Source of the DNA: Microvirga terrestris
GTDB taxonomy: Bacteria > Pseudomonadota > Alphaproteobacteria > Rhizobiales > Beijerinckiaceae
NCBI RefSeq assembly: GCF_015694425.1
Contig: NZ_JADQDN010000008.1
Span: 1-64,000, forward strand
Direction of reading: 5' to 3'
DNA length: 64,000 nucleotides
Part shown: one piece after another, positions 1 to 8,128 of the stretch
How positions within the stretch are numbered: position 1 is the first letter of the stretch
Layout of the letters: every line of letters begins with the position of its first letter
The notes under the pieces: model-generated
Told to the model about the DNA's origin: nothing
Databases searched by the model: none
Seen by the model: the letters and a program-made list of their open reading frames with translations, nothing else
Position numbers and translations under genes: made by a program

Positions 1-468
1 ACCAACCTCCTGGCGCTCAACGCCACCATCGAGGCGGCGCGCGCCGGCGAGGCCGGCAAGGGCTTTGCCGTGGTGGCCACCGAAGTGAAGGAGCTCGCCT
101 CGCAGACAGCCAAGGCGACGGAGGAGATCTCGGCCCAGATCGGCTCGGTGCAGCAGGCGACGCAGCAGACGGTGGCGGCGATCCAGGAGATCGCGCGCAC
201 GATCACCGAGATGAGCCAGATCTCGACCTCGATTGCGGCCGCCATGGAGGAGCAGGGGGCGGCCACCGCCGAGATCGCCCGCAACGTGCAGGAGGCGGCG
301 CGCGGCACGGAAGCCGTGACCGGCAGCATCGTGGACGTGCAGCAGGGCGCCGGCGAGACCACCGCGGCAGCCAGCCAGGTGCTGGGGGCCGCCCAGGAGC
401 TGTCGCGCCACTCCAACGACCTCTCCCGCGAGGTCACCGACTTCCTCACAGGCGTCAAAGCCGCCTAG
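1..468 (+). CDS. Methyl-accepting chemotaxis protein, C-terminal part (5' truncated by window edge)
   Basis: The frame is open from the first base and stops at 466-468, so only about 155 C-terminal residues of a chemoreceptor are visible. They begin inside the hairpin tip of the MCP cytoplasmic signalling domain: [20 protein letters not shown] followed by [10 protein letters not shown] is the highly conserved tip that contacts CheA and CheW. The rest is the returning arm of the antiparallel coiled coil, rich in Ala, Glu, Gln and Thr with heptad spacing, including [14 protein letters not shown]. The C-terminus (FLTGVKAA) shows no CheR-docking pentapeptide. The family senses ligands and sets CheA kinase activity; the ligand domain lies outside the window, so the signal is unknown. 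A Rho-independent terminator follows directly. Confidence 0.95.
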   Translation, partial: TNLLALNATIEAARAGEAGKGFAVVATEVKELASQTAKATEEISAQIGSVQQATQQTVAAIQEIARTITEMSQISTSIAAAMEEQGAATAEIARNVQEAARGTEAVTGSIVDVQQGAGETTAAASQVLGAAQELSRHSNDLSREVTDFLTGVKAA

Positions 469-495
469 ACGTCGCTTCTCTCCGCCAGACACAGA

Positions 496-528
496 AGACC
501 CGGCAACGCTTAGCCGGGTCTTTTTCTT
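496..528 (+). terminator. Rho-independent terminator after the chemoreceptor gene
   Basis: The arms AGACCCGGC (496-504) and GCCGGGTCT (513-521) are perfect inverted repeats around an 8-nt loop, followed by a T-rich run (TTTTTCTTT). It sits 28 bp after the MCP stop codon. Confidence 0.9.
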
Positions 529-529
529 T

Positions 530-854
530 GCCGCTACGCTGAAACAAGCGTCCGGTGAGGGGTTTAGTAGTCATGACGGGTCGTGATCCAAACCTGGAAG
601 TACCCGTCACGGACAACGGATTGGCATGACGTTCTGAGTGGGTTCTTCACGGACGCTGATCCCGCAACCTGATGAGCCGGGCACCCGCCCCGGTCTGAAT
701 GGATGGAGGTTCGCATAGCGATCTCGAATGGGCTGACCGCCCCCTCCACGTTGCGAAGTTGAGCGTCGGAGGCAGCCTTCAGCCCGACAATCTGCACAAT
801 ATGACCGGTTCAAGAACCGGATGAACGTCAATGACGCGTGACCTCGAGTCACCG
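530..854 (+). other. Interval without a recognised gene; possible small RNA or short-peptide transcript
   Basis: This stretch lies between the MCP terminator and a second perfect plus-strand terminator at 855-892, so something on the plus strand is probably transcribed to that point. I recognise no protein family. Two very short plus-strand frames exist: ATG at 573 giving 18 codons after a GAGGGG at roughly 10 nt, and ATG at 699 giving 41 codons (stop 822-824). Neither resembles anything I know. A small hairpin CCGGTTC/GAACCGG lies near 805-820. Longer minus-strand frames here have no family features. It may hold a small RNA, a leader peptide, or gene debris. Confidence 0.3.
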
Positions 855-892
855 CGGGCCCATTTTCCTTCATGGAATGGGCCCGTTTTCTT
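855..892 (+). terminator. Orphan Rho-independent terminator
   Basis: The arms CGGGCCCATT (855-864) and AATGGGCCCG (876-885) are perfectly complementary over 10 bp with an 11-nt loop, followed by TTTTCTT. The T tract is only on the plus-strand side. No recognised plus-strand gene precedes it. Confidence 0.85.
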
Positions 893-960
893 GAGCTGGT
901 GCTGAAAACACGAAAGGCGCCCGGAGGCGCCTTGTCGATGAATTTCTCGATTTACGGAAA

Positions 961-1035
961 TGGAGCGGGCGAAGGGATTCGAACCCTCGACCCCAACCTT
1001 GGCAAGGTTGTGCTCTACCCCTGAGCTACACCCGC
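961..1035 (-). tRNA. tRNA-Gly (anticodon GCC)
   Basis: Read on the minus strand, the gene starts GCGGGTG and ends CGCCCGC-T-CCA, giving a full 7-bp acceptor stem with one G-T pair and an encoded CCA. The D-arm box GTAGCTCAGG and the T-loop box GGTTCGAATCC are present. The anticodon stem-loop CTTGCCAAG carries GCC, so it reads glycine codons. It is the last of three closely spaced tRNAs on the same strand. Confidence 0.97.
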
Positions 1036-1135
1036 ACGCTCCGTCTCGTCTTCAACACGCACCGTGTGGACCGAAAAAACCGGAACCACTTTTCGCTCGC
1101 GCGGCCCGCTGGGTCCGCACGATCCGAAAGCAGGA

Positions 1136-1211
<76 letters not shown>

Positions 1212-1259
1212 CTGCCCTTCCTTCCCATCTCCGGCAACCTTCGCCGCCAAGGATGGAAA

Positions 1260-1335
1260 TGGTGCCGCAAGAGGGATTCGAACCCCCGACCCCCTCATTA
1301 CGAATGAGGTGCTCTACCAGCTGAGCTATTGCGGC
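1260..1335 (-). tRNA. tRNA-Thr (anticodon CGT)
   Basis: On the minus strand it starts GCCGCAA and ends TTGCGGC-A-CCA. The anticodon loop TTCGTAA between CCTCA and TGAGG gives anticodon CGT, reading ACG. T-loop GGTTCGAATCC and encoded CCA are present. It is the promoter-proximal member of the Thr-Ala-Gly tRNA group. Confidence 0.97.
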
Positions 1336-1416
1336 ATCGCAAATCTTGCGATCCGAGAGGCCGCCCTCTTACCCCCTCGCCTGCCGGTTGGCAAGGCGGG
1401 AAAGATTGGAAAGGTT

Positions 1417-3006
1417 TTACCAGACCGAAAAAACGCTGCGGCGCGCGGCCGCCTCCAGCTTCGGCTTTGGCACGTCCGGAGGCGTTGCCGGGAAGACCAC
1501 AGGCCCGGGCGGCGGCAGGGGCGTTTCCTCCTTCACAGGCTCCGCATCATTCAGGGCAGCTTTCAGCTCGCTTTTCAGGACATCGTCTTCTGACTCGGGG
1601 AGCGGGTCGCTCGGGGCTACAGCTTCGGGGGCCGTTTCTGGCGCGGCCACAGCCGGCAGCGGCCTCCGTTCCTCGTCGAGATCGGCCGTTACGTCATCAT
1701 GCAAGGTGAGTTCGGGAGCGACCAGCATATCCGGCGGCGCCTGCCAGACGAAAGCATCAAGGCGACCGGTGACGGGCGAGATCGGCAGCCAGTGATCCGA
1801 CACGACCCCGTCGGCGATCCAGGCCGGATCCCGCGGCGCGCGGGTGGCGCGGGCAAGCCATTCGCGGCCCCGGCCCGTGGAGCCATGCTCCGCCTGCTCC
1901 AGATCGGACATGAGGAGGCAGACCCGCATGCTCGGCCGGTCCTGCAGCAGCGGCTCCAGGGCGTCGCGGGCGCGGGCGAATTCGCGGGCCTCGAGAGCCG
2001 CGCGGGCCACCGCCAGCCGCCCTTCCGGCGCACTGCCGGAAATCTTCATGAGGGTCTCGGCCCGCTTGAGCCGGTCGAGGCCGGAATCGCCCGGACGCAG
2101 GTTGAGATAGACGTCCGCCAGGTCCGGATGGGGCAGGCTGCGCCAAGCTCCTTCCACCACCTTAGCACTCTTACGCAGATCGCCCTTGCGCGACAGAAGC
2201 CGGCCGGCCATCGCAGCGGCCGGCACGAGATCGGGTGCGAGCCTCACCGCATCCTGTGCGCTCCTGAGGGCGCCGTCGGGATCGTGATCCATGCGCTCCA
2301 GGGCATCGGCGGTGAGCAGGACCGCCCGGTGGCGCTTGGCCGTGGTCTTGTTCAGGAGCCCGAGGGACGCCCGCCGTTCGACGGCTTCCAGGGCTCCGCG
2401 CCAATCGTGATCGGCACAGCGTGCCTCAAGCACCGCATCGCTCGCCCAAGCGGCAGCGGGCGCCAGACGCACCGCCTCGGAGGCATATTGCTGAGCCTCC
2501 CCCACGTCGCCCCGGCGCCGGGCCTCGACAAAGAGGCCGCGCAGGCCGAGCACGCGGGTCTCGTCCTCCTCCATCATCTGGCTGAAGGCGGCTTCAGCCG
2601 CCTCGCGGTTGCCGGAGACCTGGGCTGCCTGCGCCTTGAGCAGGAGCGTCAGGGGCTCGCGCCCGAGCAGACGCTCGGCCTCGTTGGCATAGCGGCGGGC
2701 CGCAATGGTGTCGCCTGCGCCCACGGCCACCATGCCGCGGGAGACCGCCTGGTAGCCCCTGGAGCGGCGGCGGGCCCGCGACGCAAAGGTCAACCGGGAG
2801 GGCAGGTGCAGGATGCCGGACACCAGGGACCAGAGCAGGGCCAGGAACAGCGCAAGGCCCGTCAGGGCGATGGTCGCGACCGCCACCGACATCTGGATCT
2901 CATAGCCTGCGAAGGTGATCAGAACCGTCCCGGGCCGGTCGGCCAGCCAGACCGCGCCGAAGGCCGCGACGCAGAGAAGACCGATGAAGACGAGAGCGCG
3001 CCACAT
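1417..3006 (-). CDS. HemY N-terminal-domain membrane protein with TPR-like helices
   Basis: The 529-residue protein opens with two hydrophobic helices (about residues 4-22 and 40-66) separated by a short polar loop, the arrangement of the HemY N-terminal domain family. A long helical region follows (about 95-340) with repeated A-x-G/A-rich TPR-like hairpins such as LLLKAQAAQVSGNREAAEAA. The C-terminal 90 residues are Pro/Glu-rich and probably disordered. HemY-type proteins sit in the inner membrane and are linked genetically to late heme synthesis, with no proven enzymatic role; this is not the HemY-named protoporphyrinogen oxidase of Gram-positives. It is the last gene of the leftward hemC-hemD-mitofilin-hemY block, 18 bp after the mitofilin gene, so it is probably co-transcribed. 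Confidence 0.85.
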   Translation of the reverse strand: MWRALVFIGLLCVAAFGAVWLADRPGTVLITFAGYEIQMSVAVATIALTGLALFLALLWSLVSGILHLPSRLTFASRARRRSRGYQAVSRGMVAVGAGDTIAARRYANEAERLLGREPLTLLLKAQAAQVSGNREAAEAAFSQMMEEDETRVLGLRGLFVEARRRGDVGEAQQYASEAVRLAPAAAWASDAVLEARCADHDWRGALEAVERRASLGLLNKTTAKRHRAVLLTADALERMDHDPDGALRSAQDAVRLAPDLVPAAAMAGRLLSRKGDLRKSAKVVEGAWRSLPHPDLADVYLNLRPGDSGLDRLKRAETLMKISGSAPEGRLAVARAALEAREFARARDALEPLLQDRPSMRVCLLMSDLEQAEHGSTGRGREWLARATRAPRDPAWIADGVVSDHWLPISPVTGRLDAFVWQAPPDMLVAPELTLHDDVTADLDEERRPLPAVAAPETAPEAVAPSDPLPESEDDVLKSELKAALNDAEPVKEETPLPPPGPVVFPATPPDVPKPKLEAAARRSVFSVW

Positions 3007-3024
3007 GCTGGGCTGATCCTTTTC

Positions 3025-4671
3025 TTATTGCGTCGAGCGGTTGAGGGTGGCGAGAGCATCCGTGCTGATCGCTTGAGCGGCCTGGTACGCTCCGGCGACG
3101 GCCTTGACCTGCCGGCCCCATTCCTCGGACACCCGTCGGGCCGGCTCCGGCAGGGCATCCCAGGCGGCAGCCGCCTCTACCACGTCGCCGCGTTCCAAGG
3201 CGTGCCGGATGCGGGTGACAAGAGCAGGAACGCCGCTGCCGCCGGGTTCGTTCACGGGCCTGACCGTCACCACCTTGTCGGCCATGCGCAGAATTCGGTC
3301 GGTCCAGCCTTCGGCCGGGCCGCGGTTCTCGCGCAGGATCGTGGTCTCGACCGGCTCGAAGCTCTGGGCCAGGGCGGCCGGGGTCGGGGCGCCCTCCTGG
3401 GCGAAGGGTTCAAGGGGCACTACCCGGGCCGGATCGGCACCGGCCTTTTTCACGCCGTCGAGCACCTCCGTATAAGGGGTGCCGCCCCGCAGGGCATCGT
3501 TCAGGCGCCCGGCCAGGACGACACGGGTGCCGGTCTGGCTTGCCGTCATCGCATTCCTGGTGTTCTCGACCGCCTGCTGGGACAGGGCGGCAAGGCGCTG
3601 CTCCTGCTCACCGAAGCGACGGTCCGTGTCGGCCAAGCGCCGGCTGCTTTCCGCCAGCTGGCGGTCGAGATCGGCCAAGCGCCGGTCGGTGTCCTGGAAG
3701 CGCTGCTCGCGCTCACTGACGCGGCGATCGAGATCCGCCAGACGCCGGTCGAGCTCCTGCGTGACACTCGCTGCATTCGTGGCGTTCTGCCCGTTCGTCC
3801 GCACCTGCTCGTCAAGCGCCCCGAGGCGGGTGGAGAGATCGGCCAGCGCGGCCTCTGACTGGGGAGAGGTTTGTGGCTGGGCCGCTTCCGGCGCGGGGCG
3901 GTTAAGAGCCTCCTGCGCCTGGGACGCCGCTTGCTGGGCCGTATTCTGGATGGCCTGAAGGCGCTGGTCGAGTTCACCTCTGGCGGTCTCGAGGGCCTGG
4001 ATGCGCCCTTCCAGCGCCCCGGCATTGCCCTGCTGTTGGCCGGCGGGTGCTGCCGGCTGCTGCCGCAGCGCATTCACGCGCTGCTCGAGCTGGGCGATGC
4101 GAGGGTCGTTCTGGGTGGAAGGTGCTGCCTGCCAAGCCTGCAACCCATAAACGAGGCCTGCGCCGACGAGGCCGCCGAGAAGGCCGGATCCGATCAGGGC
4201 GCCGGCGGAGCTGCGCCGCTCAGGAGCGGGTGGCGGTGGCACGGCGTCTGCGCGTGTCTCGGCCGTGGAAGAATCCTGGAAGGAGCTGCCACCTGAACCG
4301 GTATCCTCGCCTGCCATGTGCTCAAGGGAGGCTTCGGAGGGAAGCGTATCGGTGCCCGAACCCGAATCGAGGCTGGCTTCCGGGGACGCGACCACATCCT
4401 CGGCCGGAGGCTCGCTGCCGCTGGCGATGGTCTCGTCAGGCTGGGCACCCGTCACCGTATCGGCCGCGATCGTCTGCGATGCGCGCGTTTCCGCGTCGAC
4501 CGTGTCTTGACCAAGAGTGTCCTGGCCGGTGGTCTCCTGGGCGGCCGCCTCGGGATTGGACCGAACGCTGCCATCGTCGATCACGAAGGCCTCCAGATCG
4601 ATGGTGGCCGGCTCGCGCGAGGGTCTCTTGCGGGAGGATTTCGGGCGTCGGGGGTCTGATGAATCGGTCAC
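3025..4671 (-). CDS. Mitofilin (Mic60-like) inner-membrane protein
   Basis: The 548-residue product has a basic N-terminus followed by an acidic, Thr/Ser-rich segment (to about 150). One transmembrane helix lies at about 157-178 (ALIGSGLLGGLVGAGLVYGL). A long coiled coil covers about 190-370, with tandem near-repeats of the RRLADLDRR type around 305-360, and a conserved C-terminal domain resembling the mitofilin signature completes it. Alphaproteobacterial Mic60 homologues shape inner-membrane invaginations in the envelope, and the family is typically encoded beside heme genes, as here. The hemD gene ends about 200 bp upstream and the hemY-like gene starts 18 bp downstream. The coiled-coil repeats are low-complexity and could vary in number between strains. 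Confidence 0.88.
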   Translation of the reverse strand: MTDSSDPRRPKSSRKRPSREPATIDLEAFVIDDGSVRSNPEAAAQETTGQDTLGQDTVDAETRASQTIAADTVTGAQPDETIASGSEPPAEDVVASPEASLDSGSGTDTLPSEASLEHMAGEDTGSGGSSFQDSSTAETRADAVPPPPAPERRSSAGALIGSGLLGGLVGAGLVYGLQAWQAAPSTQNDPRIAQLEQRVNALRQQPAAPAGQQQGNAGALEGRIQALETARGELDQRLQAIQNTAQQAASQAQEALNRPAPEAAQPQTSPQSEAALADLSTRLGALDEQVRTNGQNATNAASVTQELDRRLADLDRRVSEREQRFQDTDRRLADLDRQLAESSRRLADTDRRFGEQEQRLAALSQQAVENTRNAMTASQTGTRVVLAGRLNDALRGGTPYTEVLDGVKKAGADPARVVPLEPFAQEGAPTPAALAQSFEPVETTILRENRGPAEGWTDRILRMADKVVTVRPVNEPGGSGVPALVTRIRHALERGDVVEAAAAWDALPEPARRVSEEWGRQVKAVAGAYQAAQAISTDALATLNRSTQ

Positions 4672-4869
4672 GGGTCTCTCTTGCAGGGTCGCTGTCGGGC
4701 GAGGTCTTCAAAAGGGCAGTGTGGTAGGCAATTGAGGCAAGCTTGAGCGCTCAGGTTTCGTTCCCTCAAGAGCCGGTGATCGTCCAAGAACGGCAGGCCC
4801 ATGGGACCATGATCGTCTCCTCTGACAAAGATCCCCGTGGCGGGATCGTAGACGAAGCGGCGGCCAAGG

Positions 4870-5565
4870 TCATGGGAACCCATCGAGAAGCCGGAACAGG
4901 GCTTCCTCCGAGGGCTCCTCCGCCACGAGAGTCGCGGCGCCTGCCGATCTCAGGGGCGCGGCCACATCGGCCGACAGGCAGAGATGGGGGAACATCAGGA
5001 GACTCGATGCCAGACCTGCCTCCCCCGCCAGCCGGATCACGAGATCCGCGCTCCTTCGGGAATAATGGAGCGCGGCGCCGATTTGGCCAGTGCGCAGGGC
5101 CTCGACGCCGCCGTCCGGCAGCCTCTCCACGGCCTTTGCTTCATAGGCCTCCCATTGAAGCACGGTGAATCCGGCAGCGCGCAGGGAGGCCGCCGGCTCC
5201 TCCTTGTGGTGGCGCGCCGTCACGTGAAGCAGGGTCAGGCCGGACGGGAGGGTGCCGCGAATCAGCCGCGACAGGGAGACCGCATCGCCCTCGGCCACGA
5301 CGATATGGGCAAAGCCTGAGGCGTGCACCCCCTCTGCCGTACGCTCGCCGACGGCGAAGATGGGCGTGGTCCGGTCGAGAGCGGCCAGGGCTGCCTGTGC
5401 GTGGACGCTGGTGACGATCAGGGCGTCATAGGGTTCGCTCGGCGCAGGATCGCCGGTCGGCACGATCCGGGTTACGGGCGCAAGGCAGGCCTGATGCCCG
5501 CGGGCGGCAAGTTTGTCCGCCGTGCGCGCGGCATCGTCCGCGGAGCGGGTGACAAGGAACCGCAT
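4870..5565 (-). CDS. hemD: Uroporphyrinogen-III synthase
   Basis: The 231-residue protein has the bilobal HemD pattern: an N-terminal MRFLVTRSADDAARTADKLA strand-helix, DALIVTSVHAQAAL in the middle, and a C-terminal VALIRLAGEAG-type lobe (here DLVIRLAGEAGLASSLL). It closes and flips ring D of hydroxymethylbilane to give uroporphyrinogen III in the cytoplasm. Sequence conservation in this family is always low, so position helps: its ATG overlaps the hemC stop by one base (TGATG at 5565-5567), which indicates translational coupling with the preceding enzyme of the pathway. The length is normal for the family. Confidence 0.9.
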   Translation of the reverse strand: MRFLVTRSADDAARTADKLAARGHQACLAPVTRIVPTGDPAPSEPYDALIVTSVHAQAALAALDRTTPIFAVGERTAEGVHASGFAHIVVAEGDAVSLSRLIRGTLPSGLTLLHVTARHHKEEPAASLRAAGFTVLQWEAYEAKAVERLPDGGVEALRTGQIGAALHYSRRSADLVIRLAGEAGLASSLLMFPHLCLSADVAAPLRSAGAATLVAEEPSEEALFRLLDGFP

Positions 5566-6506
5566 CAGGCTTTGAGAAAATCGGGCGGCATGCGCGCGCG
5601 CAATTCGGCTCCAGCCTCGCGCCCGAGCGCCACCGCATCGCCAAGTGAGCCGCGGCGCATGGCTTCCAGGCTCTCGGAGCCATCAGGGCGCAGCACGAGG
5701 CCGCGGAATTTGAGCTCGCCGCCGATGAGCCGCGCGTGTCCCGCGATGGGCGTGCGGCAGGAGCCGTCGAGGATGGTGAGGAAGGCCCGCTCGGCCGCGA
5801 GCGCATGGCCGGTCGGCGCATCGAGGATTGGCGCCAGCGCCTCCCGAACGCGCTCGTCCTCGGCCCGGACCGCGATGGCGATGGCGCCTTGCCCGACGGC
5901 GGGGAGGAAGTCGTCGGTCTCCAGCACCGTGGTGACGTGGTCGGTGAGCCCGAGGCGGCGCAGGCCCGCCATGGCGAGCAGGGTCGCGTCGACCTCGCCG
6001 CGCTCCAGCTTGGCGAGCCGCGTCTGCACGTTGCCGCGAAGCAACGTGACCTGGAGATCCGGCCGCAGGCGCCGAACTTGGGCCTGACGCCGCAGCGAGG
6101 CGGAGCCCACGACCGCGCCCTGCGGCAGGTCACTGATGCTCTTGAAGCGGTGGCTGATGAAGGCGTCGCGCACGTCCTCGCGCGGCAGGAAGCCGGCGAT
6201 CACGATGCCCTCCGGCAGGGTCGTCGGCAGGTCCTTGGCGGAATGGACCGCGAGATCGATGGAGCCTTCGAGCAGCGCGATGTCGAGCTCCTTGGTGAAG
6301 AGCCCCTTGCCCCCGGCTTCCGACAGGGGCCGGTCCTGAATGGCGTCGCCCGTGGTCTTGATGATCGACAGGGGTAGGTGTTCCACGGTCCAGCCGTCCC
6401 CGGTCGAGCCATGGGCGGCGACCAGCCGGTCTTGCGTCTCGTGGGCTTGGGCCAGCGCCAGCGGGCTGCCTCGCGTACCGATGACCAGGGTGGGTGAAGA
6501 GGCCAT
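5565..6506 (-). CDS. hemC: Porphobilinogen deaminase (hydroxymethylbilane synthase)
   Basis: The 313-residue enzyme polymerises four porphobilinogens into hydroxymethylbilane. Landmarks are VIGTRGSPLALAQA at the N-terminus, HSAKDLPT (88-95), GSASLRRQAQ (134-143), LPAVGQGAIAI (201-211), and the cofactor-binding Cys250 in LDGSCRTPIAG that anchors the dipyrromethane primer. I chose the ATG at 6504-6506 because homology starts there; the frame stays open a further 321 bases upstream but runs antisense into tsaD and is low-complexity Arg/Pro. It is the first gene of the leftward heme block and diverges from tsaD, so the 122 bp between them must carry both promoters. Confidence 0.97.
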   Translation of the reverse strand: MASSPTLVIGTRGSPLALAQAHETQDRLVAAHGSTGDGWTVEHLPLSIIKTTGDAIQDRPLSEAGGKGLFTKELDIALLEGSIDLAVHSAKDLPTTLPEGIVIAGFLPREDVRDAFISHRFKSISDLPQGAVVGSASLRRQAQVRRLRPDLQVTLLRGNVQTRLAKLERGEVDATLLAMAGLRRLGLTDHVTTVLETDDFLPAVGQGAIAIAVRAEDERVREALAPILDAPTGHALAAERAFLTILDGSCRTPIAGHARLIGGELKFRGLVLRPDGSESLEAMRRGSLGDAVALGREAGAELRARMPPDFLKA

Positions 6507-6628
6507 TCTGCCTGATGACTCCAATTCAACGACGATCAAGGTTTGATCTTGTGCGGCGCGGCGGACTATAGGGGGAGGAGCGCCGGGCCGAAACCCCGGA
6601 CAACACCTTAATCGAGCAGCCACCGACC

Positions 6629-7684
6629 ATGCGCATTCTAGGCATCGAGACCACCTGCGACGAGACCGCGGCCGCCGTGGTCGGCATCGGCTTCGACGGG
6701 CGGGGCGAGATCCTCTCCAACGAGGTTTTGAGCCAGATCGCCGAGCACGCCCGCTATGGCGGCGTGGTGCCGGAGATCGCGGCGCGCGCCCATGTGGAGG
6801 TGATCGACCGCTTGATCGCCCGCGCACTGAAAAACGCGAATTGCTCGGTGAAAGACCTCGACGGCATCGCCGTGGCGGCGGGCCCCGGACTCATCGGCGG
6901 CGTGCTGGTGGGGCTCACCACGGCCAAAGCCATCGCGCTCGTGACCCGCAAACCCCTCATGGCGGTGAACCACCTCGAGGCCCATGCGCTCACCGCGCGG
7001 CTCACCGACGGCATCGGCTTCCCCTATCTGCTGCTCCTCGCCTCCGGCGGCCACACGCAGCTCGTGGCGGTGCGCGGCGTCGGCGATTACGTGCGCATCG
7101 GCACCACCATCGACGATGCCATCGGCGAGGCCTTCGACAAGGTCGCCAAGATGCTCGGCCTGCCCTATCCCGGCGGCCCGCATGTGGAGCGCGAGGCGGC
7201 CAAGGGCAATCCCGAACGCTTCGCCTTCCCGCGCCCGATGCAGGGCCGGAAGGAGCCGAACTTTTCGCTCTCCGGTCTCAAGACGGCCGTGCGGATCGAG
7301 GCGGAGAAGATCGCGCCGCTCACCGCCAGCGACATCGCGGATCTCTGCGCCAGTTTCCAGGCCGCCATCGTCGACGTGGTGGTGGACCGCACCCGCGTGG
7401 GGCTTCGCGCCTTCCGCGAGATCGCCGGCCATCCGGCGGCGCTCGTGGTGGCGGGCGGCGTTGCCGCCAACCAGGGCATGCGCCAGGGACTGCAGCGGCT
7501 CGCGGTCGAAGCCGGCCTCAAGCTCGTGGCCCCGCCTCTGCACCTGTGCGGCGACAACGGCGCGATGATCGCCTGGGCGGGCCTGGAGCGCATGCGGCTT
7601 GGCCTCATCGACGACATCGGCGCTCCAGCCCGCGCCCGCTGGCCCCTCGACACCAGCCGCGACGAGGCGGGAGCGAAGGCGTAG
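6629..7684 (+). CDS. tsaD: tRNA N6-adenosine threonylcarbamoyltransferase
   Basis: The 351-residue protein has the full TsaD/Gcp/Kae1 pattern: [13 protein letters not shown] at the N-terminus, [12 protein letters not shown] (44-55), [15 protein letters not shown], and the metal-binding [12 protein letters not shown] with H115 and H119. The C-terminal [12 protein letters not shown] and a conserved DNGAMIA segment complete the actin-like ATPase fold. With TsaB, TsaC and TsaE it forms t6A at position 37 of ANN-decoding tRNAs. No strong Shine-Dalgarno precedes the ATG. It diverges from hemC; downstream come a palindromic repeat, a small membrane protein and gpsA. The tsaD-gpsA neighbourhood is common in alphaproteobacteria. 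Confidence 0.98.
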   Translation: MRILGIETTCDETAAAVVGIGFDGRGEILSNEVLSQIAEHARYGGVVPEIAARAHVEVIDRLIARALKNANCSVKDLDGIAVAAGPGLIGGVLVGLTTAKAIALVTRKPLMAVNHLEAHALTARLTDGIGFPYLLLLASGGHTQLVAVRGVGDYVRIGTTIDDAIGEAFDKVAKMLGLPYPGGPHVEREAAKGNPERFAFPRPMQGRKEPNFSLSGLKTAVRIEAEKIAPLTASDIADLCASFQAAIVDVVVDRTRVGLRAFREIAGHPAALVVAGGVAANQGMRQGLQRLAVEAGLKLVAPPLHLCGDNGAMIAWAGLERMRLGLIDDIGAPARARWPLDTSRDEAGAKA

Positions 7685-7723
7685 CATGGCCGTGCTAGAG
7701 GACGCTCTGATGCACAGTCACTT

Positions 7724-7834
7724 TCTCCCTCCCCCTTGTGGGGAGGGGCCAGGGGTGGGGGTGCAAGCGCGAACCTATGACGGTCTGGTGCTCACACCCC
7801 CACCTCCAACTCCTCCCCACAAGGGGGAGGAGGG
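7724..7834 (+). repeat. Family A palindromic repeat, copy 1
   Basis: The left arm TCCCCCTTGTGGGGAGG and right arm CCTCCCCACAAGGGGGAGG are inverted repeats. Inner segments GGGTGGGGGTG and CACCCCCACCTCCAACTCC also pair, and the variable centre is about 35 bp. Five more copies occur in the window. This one lies between tsaD and the small membrane gene. Confidence 0.92.
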
Positions 7835-7852
7835 CTTGGAGAACGCCGAGGG

Positions 7853-8128
7853 ATGAGCAGCACTCTCAAACTAACCTGTAGCTTGGCAGCCTTCATTGTT
7901 GGAGCGGCCATCGGTGCGTTGGCCGGCACGCTCGCCGCTGCTGAAATTTTTGCACTTGGCTTCGGGATAAGCGCTGCTTCAGCAGAAGGAACAAAACACG
8001 AGTTTTATTTGATCCTTATGACCTTCAACGGAGCGATCTTCGGCTTTGTCGGAGGCGGCGTTGCAGGCCTTATGCTGATACGAAGCATGCTTCGCGCCAA
8101 ATCCTCGACTGAGACGCCTCCAAGATGA
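7853..8128 (+). CDS. Small two-helix membrane protein of unknown function
   Basis: I do not recognise a family. The 91-residue product has two hydrophobic Gly/Ala-rich helices (about residues 8-37 and 53-77: LMTFNGAIFGFVGGGVAGLML) and a short basic, Thr-rich tail. Reality as a gene is supported by its junction with gpsA: the gpsA ATG at 8125 overlaps its TGA (ATGA), a typical translational coupling. Base use is less GC-rich than tsaD and gpsA, with codons such as TTT, ATA and ACA. Together with the palindromic repeat ending 18 bp upstream, this suggests a more recently gained or fast-evolving gene wedged between two conserved ones. The repeat's end supplies a GGAGGAGGG, but it lies too far away to be the direct ribosome-binding site. 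Confidence 0.6.
   Translation: MSSTLKLTCSLAAFIVGAAIGALAGTLAAAEIFALGFGISAASAEGTKHEFYLILMTFNGAIFGFVGGGVAGLMLIRSMLRAKSSTETPPR

Noticed and set aside
1699-3858. A 719-codon open frame on the plus strand across the hemY-like and mitofilin genes
   Set aside because: It is antisense to two well-supported genes, has no family motifs, and is rich in Arg, Gly and Pro as expected from the shadow of high-GC coding DNA.
4672-4869. A 71-codon minus-strand frame between hemD and the mitofilin gene
   Set aside because: It overlaps both neighbours' ends, has no ribosome-binding site and no recognisable features; the 198-bp gap is probably spacer or an internal promoter.
6507-6827. An N-terminal extension of HemC by 107 residues
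   Set aside because: The extension is low-complexity Arg/Pro/Ser, antisense to tsaD, and the HemC family begins at the ATG 6504-6506.
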